Positions 56,568-64,000 of a stretch of DNA of 64,000 bases are shown here, piece by piece. The stretch covers positions 5,456,001 through 5,520,000 of the forward strand of contig JAYKYS010000019.1 in NCBI GenBank assembly GCA_036924285.1. Direction: 5' to 3'. A model generated the notes under the pieces. The model had not been told where the DNA came from. It did not search any database and worked only from the letters and a program-made list of their open reading frames with translations. Both the position numbers and the translations under genes were made by a program. Numbering within the stretch: position 1 is the stretch's first letter; each line of letters opens with the position of its first letter. The DNA is from Asterella californica (lineage: Eukaryota; Streptophyta; Marchantiopsida; Marchantiales; Aytoniaceae).

Positions 56568-57787
56568 CTTGCACATCCTCCGGTATGTGTCAACCTTTCT
56601 ACTAGTCTCCAAGGTTTTCTAAATTGTCATCGTCCTCTTCAACGTCCCCTGCGTCTTCTGCTGATAGCAGATCTGCATCGGCATCCATCATCTGATCTGA
56701 CTTCAAAAATTCGTCTAGCTCAACAGATTCTCTCCTTTTTCTAAACAAGTTGATATGCTTACCAACAACAGGGAGCCTTAGAGGTGTACCATCAAGCTCC
56801 CGTAAAGAGTAAGTAGCGTTTTGATGCACTTCTAAGACAACATACGGACCAAACCACCTCCTAGAAAATTTCTGAATCGTAGAGTGCTGATTCTCTAATG
56901 TACTGTCATACACCAAAATCTAATCTTCAGCATGTATGGGCTTCGGCCGGAGCTTGTGTGTCTTGTCAAACCTGTCCTTGTTCTTGAGACGGGCCTCTTT
57001 CAGTTTCTATTGTGCCTTCATAAGATGCTCCTCCTTATGTTCCAACTGCCGGATTCGAAGTGCAAGAAGTTGTACACGATCAATTTCTTCTTCCCACGAT
57101 AAAGTAATCCATGTAGAAAAATCCTCCTCTGCCGGCATAATCGGCTTCTGACCCAACATCAATTCAATGGGCATGTACCCAATAGTAGTGCAATGAGTCG
57201 ACTTGTCAGCCCACAGAGCAAAAAGGAGCAACCTAGACCACTGTCTATACTTACCATCGCATGCCTTTACCAGAGCTTGAACAATCGACGGATGCGGCAG
57301 TAGTGAGTTTGAGTAGTGAGTTTGAGTTTCATTCCGTGTTGGGCTAAGAACTCCTTCACTTCTGTACCCGCAACTCTCCTCTGTCTGCACGCAATCTCCT
57401 TATAGATCCGTACCTACAAATAATATCTTCAAGAACAAACCTACATATCCCTTCTGTGGTCTTCGTCCTCAGAGCTCGTCCTTCCACAAAGTTGGAGAGG
57501 TCTTCTCGAGCCAACACCAAGTACCTCATACCCCATAACCCAAGAGGCATCGCTACCAAATAAGAACCCATTGAAAATGGATACTAGACGGATAGGTTGG
57601 TACTAGGCCATCCTTATAACGTACCTTTGTAAAATTGACAGTGCAAGCATGAACTCACAAAGTTCACCACATCTTGATAAAGTCCTCTCCACCAATATTT
57701 CTCCTTCAATTTTGTGTAGGTAGCCCAAGCTCTTCGATGTCCGACCCACAAGGTGTCATGAAACTCTTTCATCAACCGTTGCTTGGT
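56568..57787 (-). pseudogene. Gypsy H1 integrase
   Basis: On the minus strand: VAMPLGLWGMRYLVLAREDL and SNFVEGRALRTKTTEGICRF with VLEDIICRYGSIRRLRADRG (57571-57360), carrying the second catalytic Asp in RADRG. Then SIVQALVKACDGKYRQWSRL, GYMPIELMLGQKPIMPAEED and LQLLALRIRQLEHKEEHLMK-like text (57390-57007). The tail is MVYDSTLENQHSTIQKFSRR, WFGPYVVLEVHQNATYSLRE and LDGTPLRLPVVGKHINLFRK (56916-56602), ending acidic. The zinc-binding part lies near 57785-57700. Frameshifts near 57360 and 57000 break it. Confidence 0.83.
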
Positions 57788-58620
57788 CTACAGATAATCT
57801 ATAACTCGTAGAAGTGCTCCATCTCTTCTCTTTGGACGTTTCCAAAGATATCCATCTCGCAATAAGTAATCATATGTCTTCCTCCTTATCTCTCTAAACT
57901 CTGCATTACTCAAATCCTCCTGTCTGTTTAAAGAACTCAGATAGAGTCCAATGTCACTTAACCTTCTCGTGTAGAACTCCTCTCTGAACGGTAGCGGCTC
58001 CAAGTTTGTAGCCCGTCGATTAACCTGCCACTGAGCATCCTTTCTCTCTTCTTCCTCAGTTTCTGAAAACATGACATCCTCATCTACAAATCGAACTCTT
58101 GTCAACATATTTGCGACCACATTCTCCTTTTCTTTTATATGCTTCAGCTCTAGATTCAAGCTTCTAATATAAGCAATCCAACGTAACATCGCTATGTCTG
58201 ACGTGTTACAGTTGGATATCATGCCTAGTAGAGGTAGACAATCCGTTTCTAAGACTACATGAGCATCAATCAGAAACTCACGGTATGTCTTCATCGCTGT
58301 CATCGCTCCCCACAACTCACGCTTCACCTGAGGATAATATCGTTGCCTGTCCGTCAAGATCCTAGCTCCAAACCTAGAGGTAAGTCGCATACCATCCGTA
58401 TCATCTTGACCTATCGTCCAGCCAATCGCCTTTGGACTAGTATCTATTGTGACAATGACAGGTCTCTCACACCCGTAGTCTACTCTTCTCAAAATAAGTG
58501 AAGACTGTAGAACCTCTTTCAGCCTATTCATAGCTTCTCGATGAACTGAGGTCCATACACACCTCTTATCCTTCCTCAATAATGCATACAAAAGAGAAGC
58601 AACATGAGCATAATGAGGAA
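57788..58620 (-). pseudogene. Gypsy H1 RNase H and following region (267-codon frame)
   Basis: An open frame 58591-57788: YALLRKDKRCVWTSVHREAM, RPVIVTIDTSPKAIGWTIGQ (catalytic Asp in TIDTS), RILTDRQRYYPQVKRELWGA, VVLETDCLPLLGMISNCNTS, IAYIRSLNLELKHIKEKENV, EDLSNAEFREIRRKTYDYLL and YLWKRPKRRDGALL. It is the best-preserved RNase H of this family in the window. The frame lacks a start of its own because it was part of the polyprotein. Confidence 0.85.
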
Positions 58621-59030
58621 TGAATAAACGATAAAATACACAAGCACCTAGAAAGCATCGAACCTATGTGATATTCTTACAGTCTGCCATCCTAGCTATG
58701 GCTTCAACCTTCTCCGGGTTTGGTCGCCTTCCAAAAGCACCACACAGATGTCCAACCACTGAAATCTCAGACACACCAAACTTGGACTTAGCTCATGACA
58801 GGGTGAGATGTACCTCCTCCAAACGAGTCAAGAGACGTTCTACATCCCTGATATGATCTGCAACAAACCTCCTACATTCATTCGCAAGTACTGCTTCATC
58901 ATTGTCTTCAACCGCGTATTTTTTTATAGGAATATCATCTAGAAATAGAATGGCAACATGAGATTGAGCTTGTGGATCATCCTTCGAAGCGGCTTCGTCC
59001 TCAAAGCCTCTTTTTGTTGGTTCCCTTGCT
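58621..59030 (-). pseudogene. Gypsy H1 reverse transcriptase, C-terminal half (FLDD motif)
   Basis: From about 58975 leftwards: SHVAILFLDDIPIKKYAVED (FLDD at 58934-58945), ANECRRFVADHIRDVERLLT, RLEEVHLTLS, then after stops GVSEISVVGHLCGAFGRRPN, MADCKNIT and RCFLGACVFYRLFIPHYAHV. The N-terminal half is missing: it is joined directly to gag sequence near 59000, with no protease between. Confidence 0.75.
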
Positions 59031-59316
59031 CTTGTCGCAAAAACAAAGTGAAGGCTTGAAACAAACGTGCAGTTGCTGCATTCAACTACATCCATGGTTT
59101 CTCCTCTGATCCGTTCCTCTTGTCCATAGTCATGGCTCGTCCCATCCTCCCATGATCCCAACGCATCTACATATCCATCATCCCAAATCCGCAGCATCCT
59201 CCTGAACAACCGTATCCATCTTCATCCTCGTTCATGATAGTTGATCTCTTCTTCCAAGTTCTAACACACAAAAATCTCCACCTCGGACTTTCACGTCGAG
59301 TTCACCACCGTTGTCG
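59031..59316 (-). pseudogene. Gypsy H-B gag start, fused to reverse transcriptase
   Basis: Minus-strand text in shifting frames reads MNEDEDGYGCSGGCCGFGMM near 59235, then ARLFQAFTLFLRQEQGNQQK and EALRTKP, the equivalent of the first 60 codons of H-A gag (TSMFQAFTMFLW.QQSDERKE, 40730-40800). At about 59000 it switches to reverse transcriptase. The leader just before it matches 40569-40650, including TTGGACATCCTTC and GGTGGTGAACTCGACG. Confidence 0.65.
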
Positions 59317-61249
59317 TGTCAGATTTTGCGTGAAGGATGTCCAAGAAAACACGACGTTCTTGACTGTGGAGATGTACTATGCTGAACAGAGACAAGAAAG
59401 AGAGAAACAAGCACAAAAACGAGCGTCGCAATATATACCAACTCTCAATGTACATACACTGCCGGTTCTTTCTCCTAAGAACTCAAGACTGGAAAACAGA
59501 TCAGAGCGGTCTGTAACTTGCTTCAAAACCCCTTAAAACGAGTCCTTAAATCTCAACCCAGACCTAAAACCACCGAAGCATAGCTCAAAGCAAGAGAAAC
59601 ATCCCTTTGTTAACAAAAAGAGCTGTCTCAGTATCACATGATTCAAACGCAAGTCCAAAGAACATTCATGTACAAGCTGTTAGCTACAGCTAGCTACCAC
59701 AAGCTGTACATAACCAACTAGAACTCCAACGAACTCAAAAAGACGAAAACCGTAGTGAAGGAACCGAAAAAGACATATCTGAGAATTTTCTCCTTTCGCC
59801 AAACGGTCTTAAGATGTCGATAGCGTCTTCTTCCCTGACTCCGTTGGCCCAGAAAACCATCAGATCCGACTCCCAACAGCCAAGATATCGTCAATTTTCG
59901 GCCGTAGGTGACTGAACCTTCAAAAACTCCTCCTGCGGCTTAAAACCGCACACACCATCCAAACGGATCATCTGATCTGATATCCGTCTTCTCTGGTAGG
60001 TAGATCTAGCTACCTTGAACCCAACAAGATTCCAAACAAGTCGTTTGGAGTTCCTCTCGCAAAACCACGCAAGAAATTTGATCGCAAGATGCAAAAAATT
60101 AACATAAATCGACTCCCTACGGCTCAAACTCGCTCACCACATCCAAACCAACAACCCAATCCACATACAGTCTTCTCTTATGTGTAGATGAAGACTCCTT
60201 GATCGCGTAAGCACCAAGAACGAAGAGCTTGGCTCATCGATCAAGAAGAACAACTCAACTTCAGATCGCAGACGAACAAAAATCTGATGTAAGCGCTTCC
60301 CTACGGGCCAATTTCACTCTAAACTCCCAAACCGCCCGATGAAACTTCGTATCATCTTCAATTTCTTGAAGAACTCGGCGTTTTGATCTCGATGGATCTA
60401 GGGACAGCAAGTTTTGACTCCGGAACGGCTCGAACGGTCCAACTTTCCTTCTCAAGTCACTGAAGTACTCCAAATCCTCCCATGCGTCTCAATTTCTCTC
60501 AGAACACATTCCTCGATCCGCCTCTTCACAAACCGTCTTAACCAACGCATAGCCTGCACAAATCTGAACCCAACGACGCCTTGCGTGCTTGCATTGGACC
60601 TCCAAATCTCCCGAACCGTTCGCTGACAAATCGCAATTGCAAGCTAACCCCTTAAGGTGCCCCTTTACTCAGACGATGTACATACAAGAATTGACAGATT
60701 ATGAGGAAGCAAGCCCCTTGCATTCTTAGTATAGTGCCTGGAGCTACAAATACCCAGTCAGCAAAAGTAAACTAAGGTCTAGCTTGATTTTCTGTTCTTC
60801 CGAGTCTCGTAACTTCTCCACAAGGCGTCAAAATGAAATAGACGAAGTGCCTATGGAAAGCTGACAATGAGCTCTATCCATTGATGTGATGAAAGTGAAG
60901 ACCCGAAGTCGTGCCAAAAGCCCGTAAGCTGGGGCTTAGCTTGCTTACCCATCTTTCGAGTCTCGTAACTTCTCCACTATGCATCCAACTGAAGTAGACA
61001 AAGTGCCTAGGGAAAGCTGACAACGAGCTCTACCCATTGATGCGATGAAAGTGAAGATCCGAAGTCGTGCCAAAAGCCCGTAAGCTAAGGCTTAGCTTGT
61101 TTTATCCATCTTTGGAGTCCTGTAGCTTCTCCACTGGGCGTCCAAATGAAGTAGACAAAGTGTCCATGGGAAGCTGACAACGAACTCTACCCATCGATGT
61201 AATGAAAATGAAGATCCAAAGTTGTGCCAAAAGTCCGTAAGCTGGGGCC
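59317..61249 (-). mobile_element. LTR H-B (5' LTR), inner segment
   Basis: Reverse complement of 38680-40568 in LTR H-A, including CCAGAAAACC..CTTAAGATGTCGATAG-like and the TGGTTTTGCAAGGGGAACTCC-like blocks. It ends on its inner side with AAAATCTGACA. The frames here (59891-60127, 60261-60473) have no counterpart open in H-A and are not genes. It is interrupted at 61250 by a 911-bp insertion and resumes at 62161. Confidence 0.8.
60781..61249 (-). repeat. 157-bp tandem repeat array inside LTR H-B
   Basis: Three units repeat TCGTAACTTCTCCAC, GTAGACAAAGTGCC.A.GGAA and AAGTCGTGCCAAAAGCCCGT, the reverse complement of the H-A array. The unit count is the same as in H-A, so the array predates both insertions. 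The unit nearest the LTR start is split by the insertion at 61250-62160. Confidence 0.82.
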
Positions 61250-62160
61250 TGTAAACCCTCCACGGTCCTATCGATCAACTACCCCCCAAATCTCTCAACC
61301 TCCACGATAGTCATCAATGAATCTGCAACATGTTGAGCCTATCTCTCACTCAAGGGTCACCTCTGATGGCTTTGATGGAAGCATACCATGAACTTGAAGA
61401 GAAAAATGCTAAGTTCACTCATTCATACACCCATAAACTCACCAACTAAAATTCTTCATAAACTCATCAACTAAAATCCTCCATTCTAACGACGTCTCTC
61501 AAGTTCTCACATGCTAAAATATCACACTCTCTTTATTACTCAAGTTGTCATTACAACGATGTGAAAACAAGGATGAAGAGCTCTTCTCTACTCCTCTATT
61601 TATACATTCTAGGTTTTTACTTTGGTACCCTCTAGTAACTCAGCCGTAACGATTTTTACCGAGTTTTACTAAGATGTTACTTAAGGTAAAAGCATTAATC
61701 ACATCGGCTTCTTACGTTTTCACATGGGCTTATTCCTTCAAAGTCAACAACTTCTAGAAGGATTCTGGAATATTCTCAAGGAATCTCAAATTTCCAACCC
61801 CTCTACACTAGGACCCACTAAAAGAGAGACATGTGGAATCTCTTCTTGTTTTTAATGCCCACAAAGTCCACAACTTTAATCCAACCACTAATATCAAGTC
61901 AAAAAGGTGATAAGGGATATTTCCCATCTCCTTTCTATCTTTTAGACAAGATGACAAGATAGTAGTGCTCACTCTTTAGCAAATATCTGATTTTTGTCCA
62001 AAAGTATAGTTAAATTTAACTATAACTAATGTTAGCTAGTCATGACTAACTTGATATCTCCTTAAAGTACTTGGGCAGCAAATAAACATTCTCCAGACTT
62101 AACTATAACTAAACACCTTACTAATAGACAAACTTCCTATGTGTAACATAGGTCGTTACA
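61250..62160 (+). mobile_element. Probable solo LTR (911 bp) inserted in LTR H-B
   Basis: Ends are TGTAAACCCTCC and CATAGGTCGTTACA. The tandem repeat on either side gives the empty site: GCTGGGGCTTAGCTTG, now GCTGGGGCC, insertion, GGCTTAGCTTG. This fits a 4-bp duplication GGCT with one later change (GGCC on the left). TATTTATA at 61597-61604 could be its TATA box and suggests plus orientation. It has no coding frame. A DNA transposon with CTGTAA/TTACAG ends and a 2-bp GC duplication is the less likely reading. Confidence 0.65.
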
Positions 62161-62247
62161 GGCTTAGCTTGCTTTTCTCATGAGTGTCTTTGGAGCGATA
62201 ATAGTCGAAATTTGATTTTCATGTAGGAGCCGGTCCATGACACGACA
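62161..62247 (-). mobile_element. LTR H-B, outer end
   Basis: Minus-strand start TGTCGTGTCATGGACCGG then CTCCAAAGACACTCATGAGA, matching 38558-38640. The flank outside is ACGT (62248-62251), inside a gypsy integrase tail. Confidence 0.82.
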
Positions 62248-63114
62248 ACGTATCTTCTTATCGTGCTTCTCTTTCTGCTTCATTTGCATAGCTTTCGTTA
62301 TTCTCTTGGATTCCTTGCGATCTTCCTCAAGTGTCGTAAGACTCTTGAGTCGTAACATCTGGCTCTTCTCCACTGACAATCTATCTTCAGACAAAATTCT
62401 GTAAGTAGGTACATCACATTCAACTCGCATAATCGGTGTTATGTCATACGTTAGAAAAAAAGATGTCTAACATGTCATTATCTTTTCTGCATTTTGAAAC
62501 GTTCACAAGACAACCGGTAGCTTTGTATCTCAATCATACACATGATTCACTGTCACCTTATTCAAAATCTTGCACAACACTCCATTAGACTTCTCCATTA
62601 GTCCATTGGTTTTTGGATTATATGACGTTGTCTTTCGGTGTTTTATACCAAAATAGTTTGTCAGTTCTTCTATCATCTTGTTCAAGAAATTAATATCTCG
62701 ATCACTCACCAACTCCAATGGACATCCACATCGAGTAATGATTTGTGTGTAAAAAACTCGACTACAGTAGCTGAAATTGTAGTACATCCAGCAAAAGCAT
62801 CAATGTCTACGAGTTTCAATCTATCACAATACACAAGGATTCTATGAAGCGATTGTTTCTCACCACCACATATATCATCTCGAGCAATCTCTTTCTCTTG
62901 CAGCATTGCATAGTACTTTGTTGATCGTTTGTAGTCACCATTGGAATCCTTCAACGAGCTGATGCACTCGTAACTCATGGGCATTGTCACCATGTTAACC
63001 AATGTGGTGGCTAACCACCTAGCCTTATGTGACATGCTCTCCAGGTGTGCACATGCGTCGGGTATGTATGCACAAGATAACATACAGTAATCATGAAAGT
63101 AAGTGTCTCTTTTT
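62248..63114 (-). pseudogene. Gypsy integrase core and tail of a third family
   Basis: On the minus strand: LHRILVYCDRLKLVDIDAFA then GCTTISATVV (62860-62770), continuing in another frame as QIITRCGCPLELVSDRDINF, LNKMIEELTNYFGIKHRKTT and SYNPKTNGLMEKSNGVLCKI (62745-62540). This is a DDE core with SDRD and the Glu of LMEKSN. The tail is VECDVPTYRILSEDRLSVEK, SLTTLEEDRKESKRITKAMQ and KEKHDKKIR, cut there by LTR H-B. Upstream (63137-62890) the frame reads HLESMSHKARWLATTLVNMV and SSLKDSNGDYKRSTKYYAML, which I do not recognise as integrase and which may be captured sequence. Confidence 0.78.
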
Positions 63115-63345
63115 TTAATTGTGCTCATATCTTCCATCTACAAGGATCAGTTCCTTCTGAGGCACAAGCCTTCCGCACATCCTCTCCACAATGTCTACTA
63201 CTTCTCCACTTATGTTGCATCCGCTATTCATTTGGTGGAGCATTCTCGTTAGTAGCTCTCTTACTTCTGCTTTGCGGATCTTTGCCCTGTATCTACATGT
63301 GGCAACCTTGTAGATAGAAGCAGATTTGAACATCACACATCACCT
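63115..63345 (-). CDS. Conserved exon of unknown family (partner at 20100-20335)
   Basis: A 73-codon frame reads MFKSASIYKVATCRYRAKIR, KAEVRELLTRMLHQMNSGCN, ISGEVVDIVERMCGRLVPQK and ELILVDGRYEHN. The similarity to 20100-20335 extends upstream of the ATG (TGTGATGTTCAAATC) and ends at DGR/DGG. Codons align without gaps over the last 43 positions and many differences are silent or conservative, which suggests both come from a protein-coding exon. It runs straight into integrase-type sequence in another frame, so it may be gene sequence caught beside or inside an element. The pattern of helix, ISGE, helix recalls a small histone-fold-like unit, but this is too weak to use. No start or gene model is assured. 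Confidence 0.4.
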
Positions 63346-63559
63346 CTGCGCCTCTACACAAGAGCACTGAAGAGTGTATTCAAATGAATCTATGGTATGA
63401 AAAGTGCAATGCAATTAGAGCGGCTTCAGCTTTTACTGCACAGAGTAAAGATGTAAACGTTAATCCAACCAGCATTGTGTAGTAGTAGATCCGCTGGCTA
63501 TTCAACAGAAATGCTAAAAAGATGTATATACCAAACAAAAAGAAAAAAGGATCAAAAGA
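63346..63559. other. Short non-coding stretch
   Basis: The first 60 bases still resemble the sequence upstream of the partner exon (TTGTGTAGAGGCGCAGAGG against TTGTATGGAGGCACACAGG). Nothing else is recognised. Confidence 0.35.
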
Positions 63560-63815
63560 TAGACAGAATTCAGTGAACCGGTTAGTTTTAATAACAGAAT
63601 TCAGTGACTGATTAGTTGTAAGAAAAAAATTCAGTCGTTCACAATTCAGTGAACGGTTAGTTTTAAAAACAGAATTCAGTCAAATACAATTCACTGAATT
63701 CAGGGAATCGGGTAGTTCTGGAAACAGAAACAAACTCAAACAGAATTGAATGAATTCAGTGAACCGGTTAGTATTTGATTTATTAAAACAGAATCTAGTG
63801 AACGGTTTGGTTTTA
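63560..63815. repeat. Degenerate tandem repeat around CAGAATTCAGTGAACCGGTT
   Basis: Six or more imperfect units: CAGAATTCAGTGAACCGG, ACAGAATTCAGTGACTGA, AAATTCAGTCGTTCAC, ATTCAGTGAACGGTTAG, ACAGAATTCAGTCAAATAC, GAATTCAGTGAACCGGTTAG and CAGAATCTAGTGAACGG, many followed by TTAGTTTTA. Spacing varies between about 25 and 55 bases. No coding value; no copy elsewhere in the window. Confidence 0.7.
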
Positions 63816-64000
63816 AGAGAGACAAGGAAACTAGAAACTAAGACGAAAGAATCATGAAATGAGAAAAGAAAGGTCAGACGAGGTAACCTCAAGACGAAGA
63901 TATCGTGGAGGAAAGTTAACAGATAGAAAAAAGGTTTCAAAGCAGGAGTTGTGAAGCTGTTTCGTGATTGTAGATCAATCTGGAACTATCATATTGATTA

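Noticed and set aside
59891..60473. Open frames with gypsy-unlike sequence in 59.9-60.5 kb
   Set aside because: They lie within LTR H-B; the matching LTR H-A region (39540-40000) does not keep them open.
61250..62160. DNA transposon with CTGTAA/TTACAG terminal inverted repeats
   Set aside because: The inverted match is only six bases and would leave a 2-bp duplication. TG..CA ends with a 4-bp duplication (one mismatch) fit a solo LTR better, and no transposase is present.
63115..63345. Histone H2B-like fold for the conserved exon
   Set aside because: The ISGE plus helix spacing is suggestive, but only a handful of residues agree with H2B and the basic tail and second helix pattern are lacking.
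1..64000. CRISPR arrays, bacterial operons, plastid or mitochondrial genes
   Set aside because: No spaced identical repeats, no dense operon-like coding and no organellar gene text were seen; the content is that of a plant nuclear genome.

Overview
The window looks like repeat-rich nuclear DNA of a land plant, probably a bryophyte. The retrotransposon polyproteins, and above all the coiled-coil 'putative plant transposon' type protein, remind me most of the liverwort Marchantia polymorpha. That is recognition from memory, not a search result. I see no intact host gene, no rRNA or tRNA gene and no CRISPR. Almost everything recognisable is a dead retrotransposon, often one inserted into another. 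Family names used here (B, C, D, F, G, H) are local labels.

Layout. 1-2972: long terminal repeat (LTR) D (minus), polypurine tract and integrase tail of a Ty3/gypsy element. 2973-7135: copy 1 of family B (minus), a coiled-coil gene with a long 5' region rich in GAAGAC/GTCTTC. 7160-8710: B fragment split by a solo LTR. 8711-13305: gypsy pol fragment, then a second LTR D (plus) broken by a 5'-truncated LINE, itself broken by a solo LTR C. 13306-20040: long stretch without a recognisable gene. 20100-20335: frameshifted copy of a conserved exon, also found at 63115-63345. 21440-23640: B copy 2 (plus) with an internal deletion. 23690-28260: two fused copia elements (minus). 28261-31790: unassigned. 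31800-32293: repeat F. 32294-38557: gypsy G (plus), its integrase split by a solo LTR. 38558-44036: gypsy H-A (plus) with a 2-kb LTR, gag, protease and the start of reverse transcriptase. 44037-47440: LTR G scrap, gypsy protease fragment, second repeat F. 47440-49473: B copy 3 (minus). 49474-54787: gypsy H2 (minus). 54788-62247: chimeric gypsy H1/H-B (minus) inserted in H2 on one side and in another gypsy on the other, with its own solo-LTR insertion. 62248-63345: gypsy integrase fragment and the second conserved exon. 63560-63815: degenerate tandem repeat.

No pathway links the genes. The information is in the order of insertions. Several LTR insertions can be read base by base: they have TG..CA ends and 4-bp target duplications, most of the form NCGT. 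The coding parts carry stops and frameshifts nearly everywhere. The longest open stretches are a copia gag-protease frame (492 codons) and a gypsy reverse transcriptase frame (262 codons). The two items most likely to be new are family B and the paired conserved exon.
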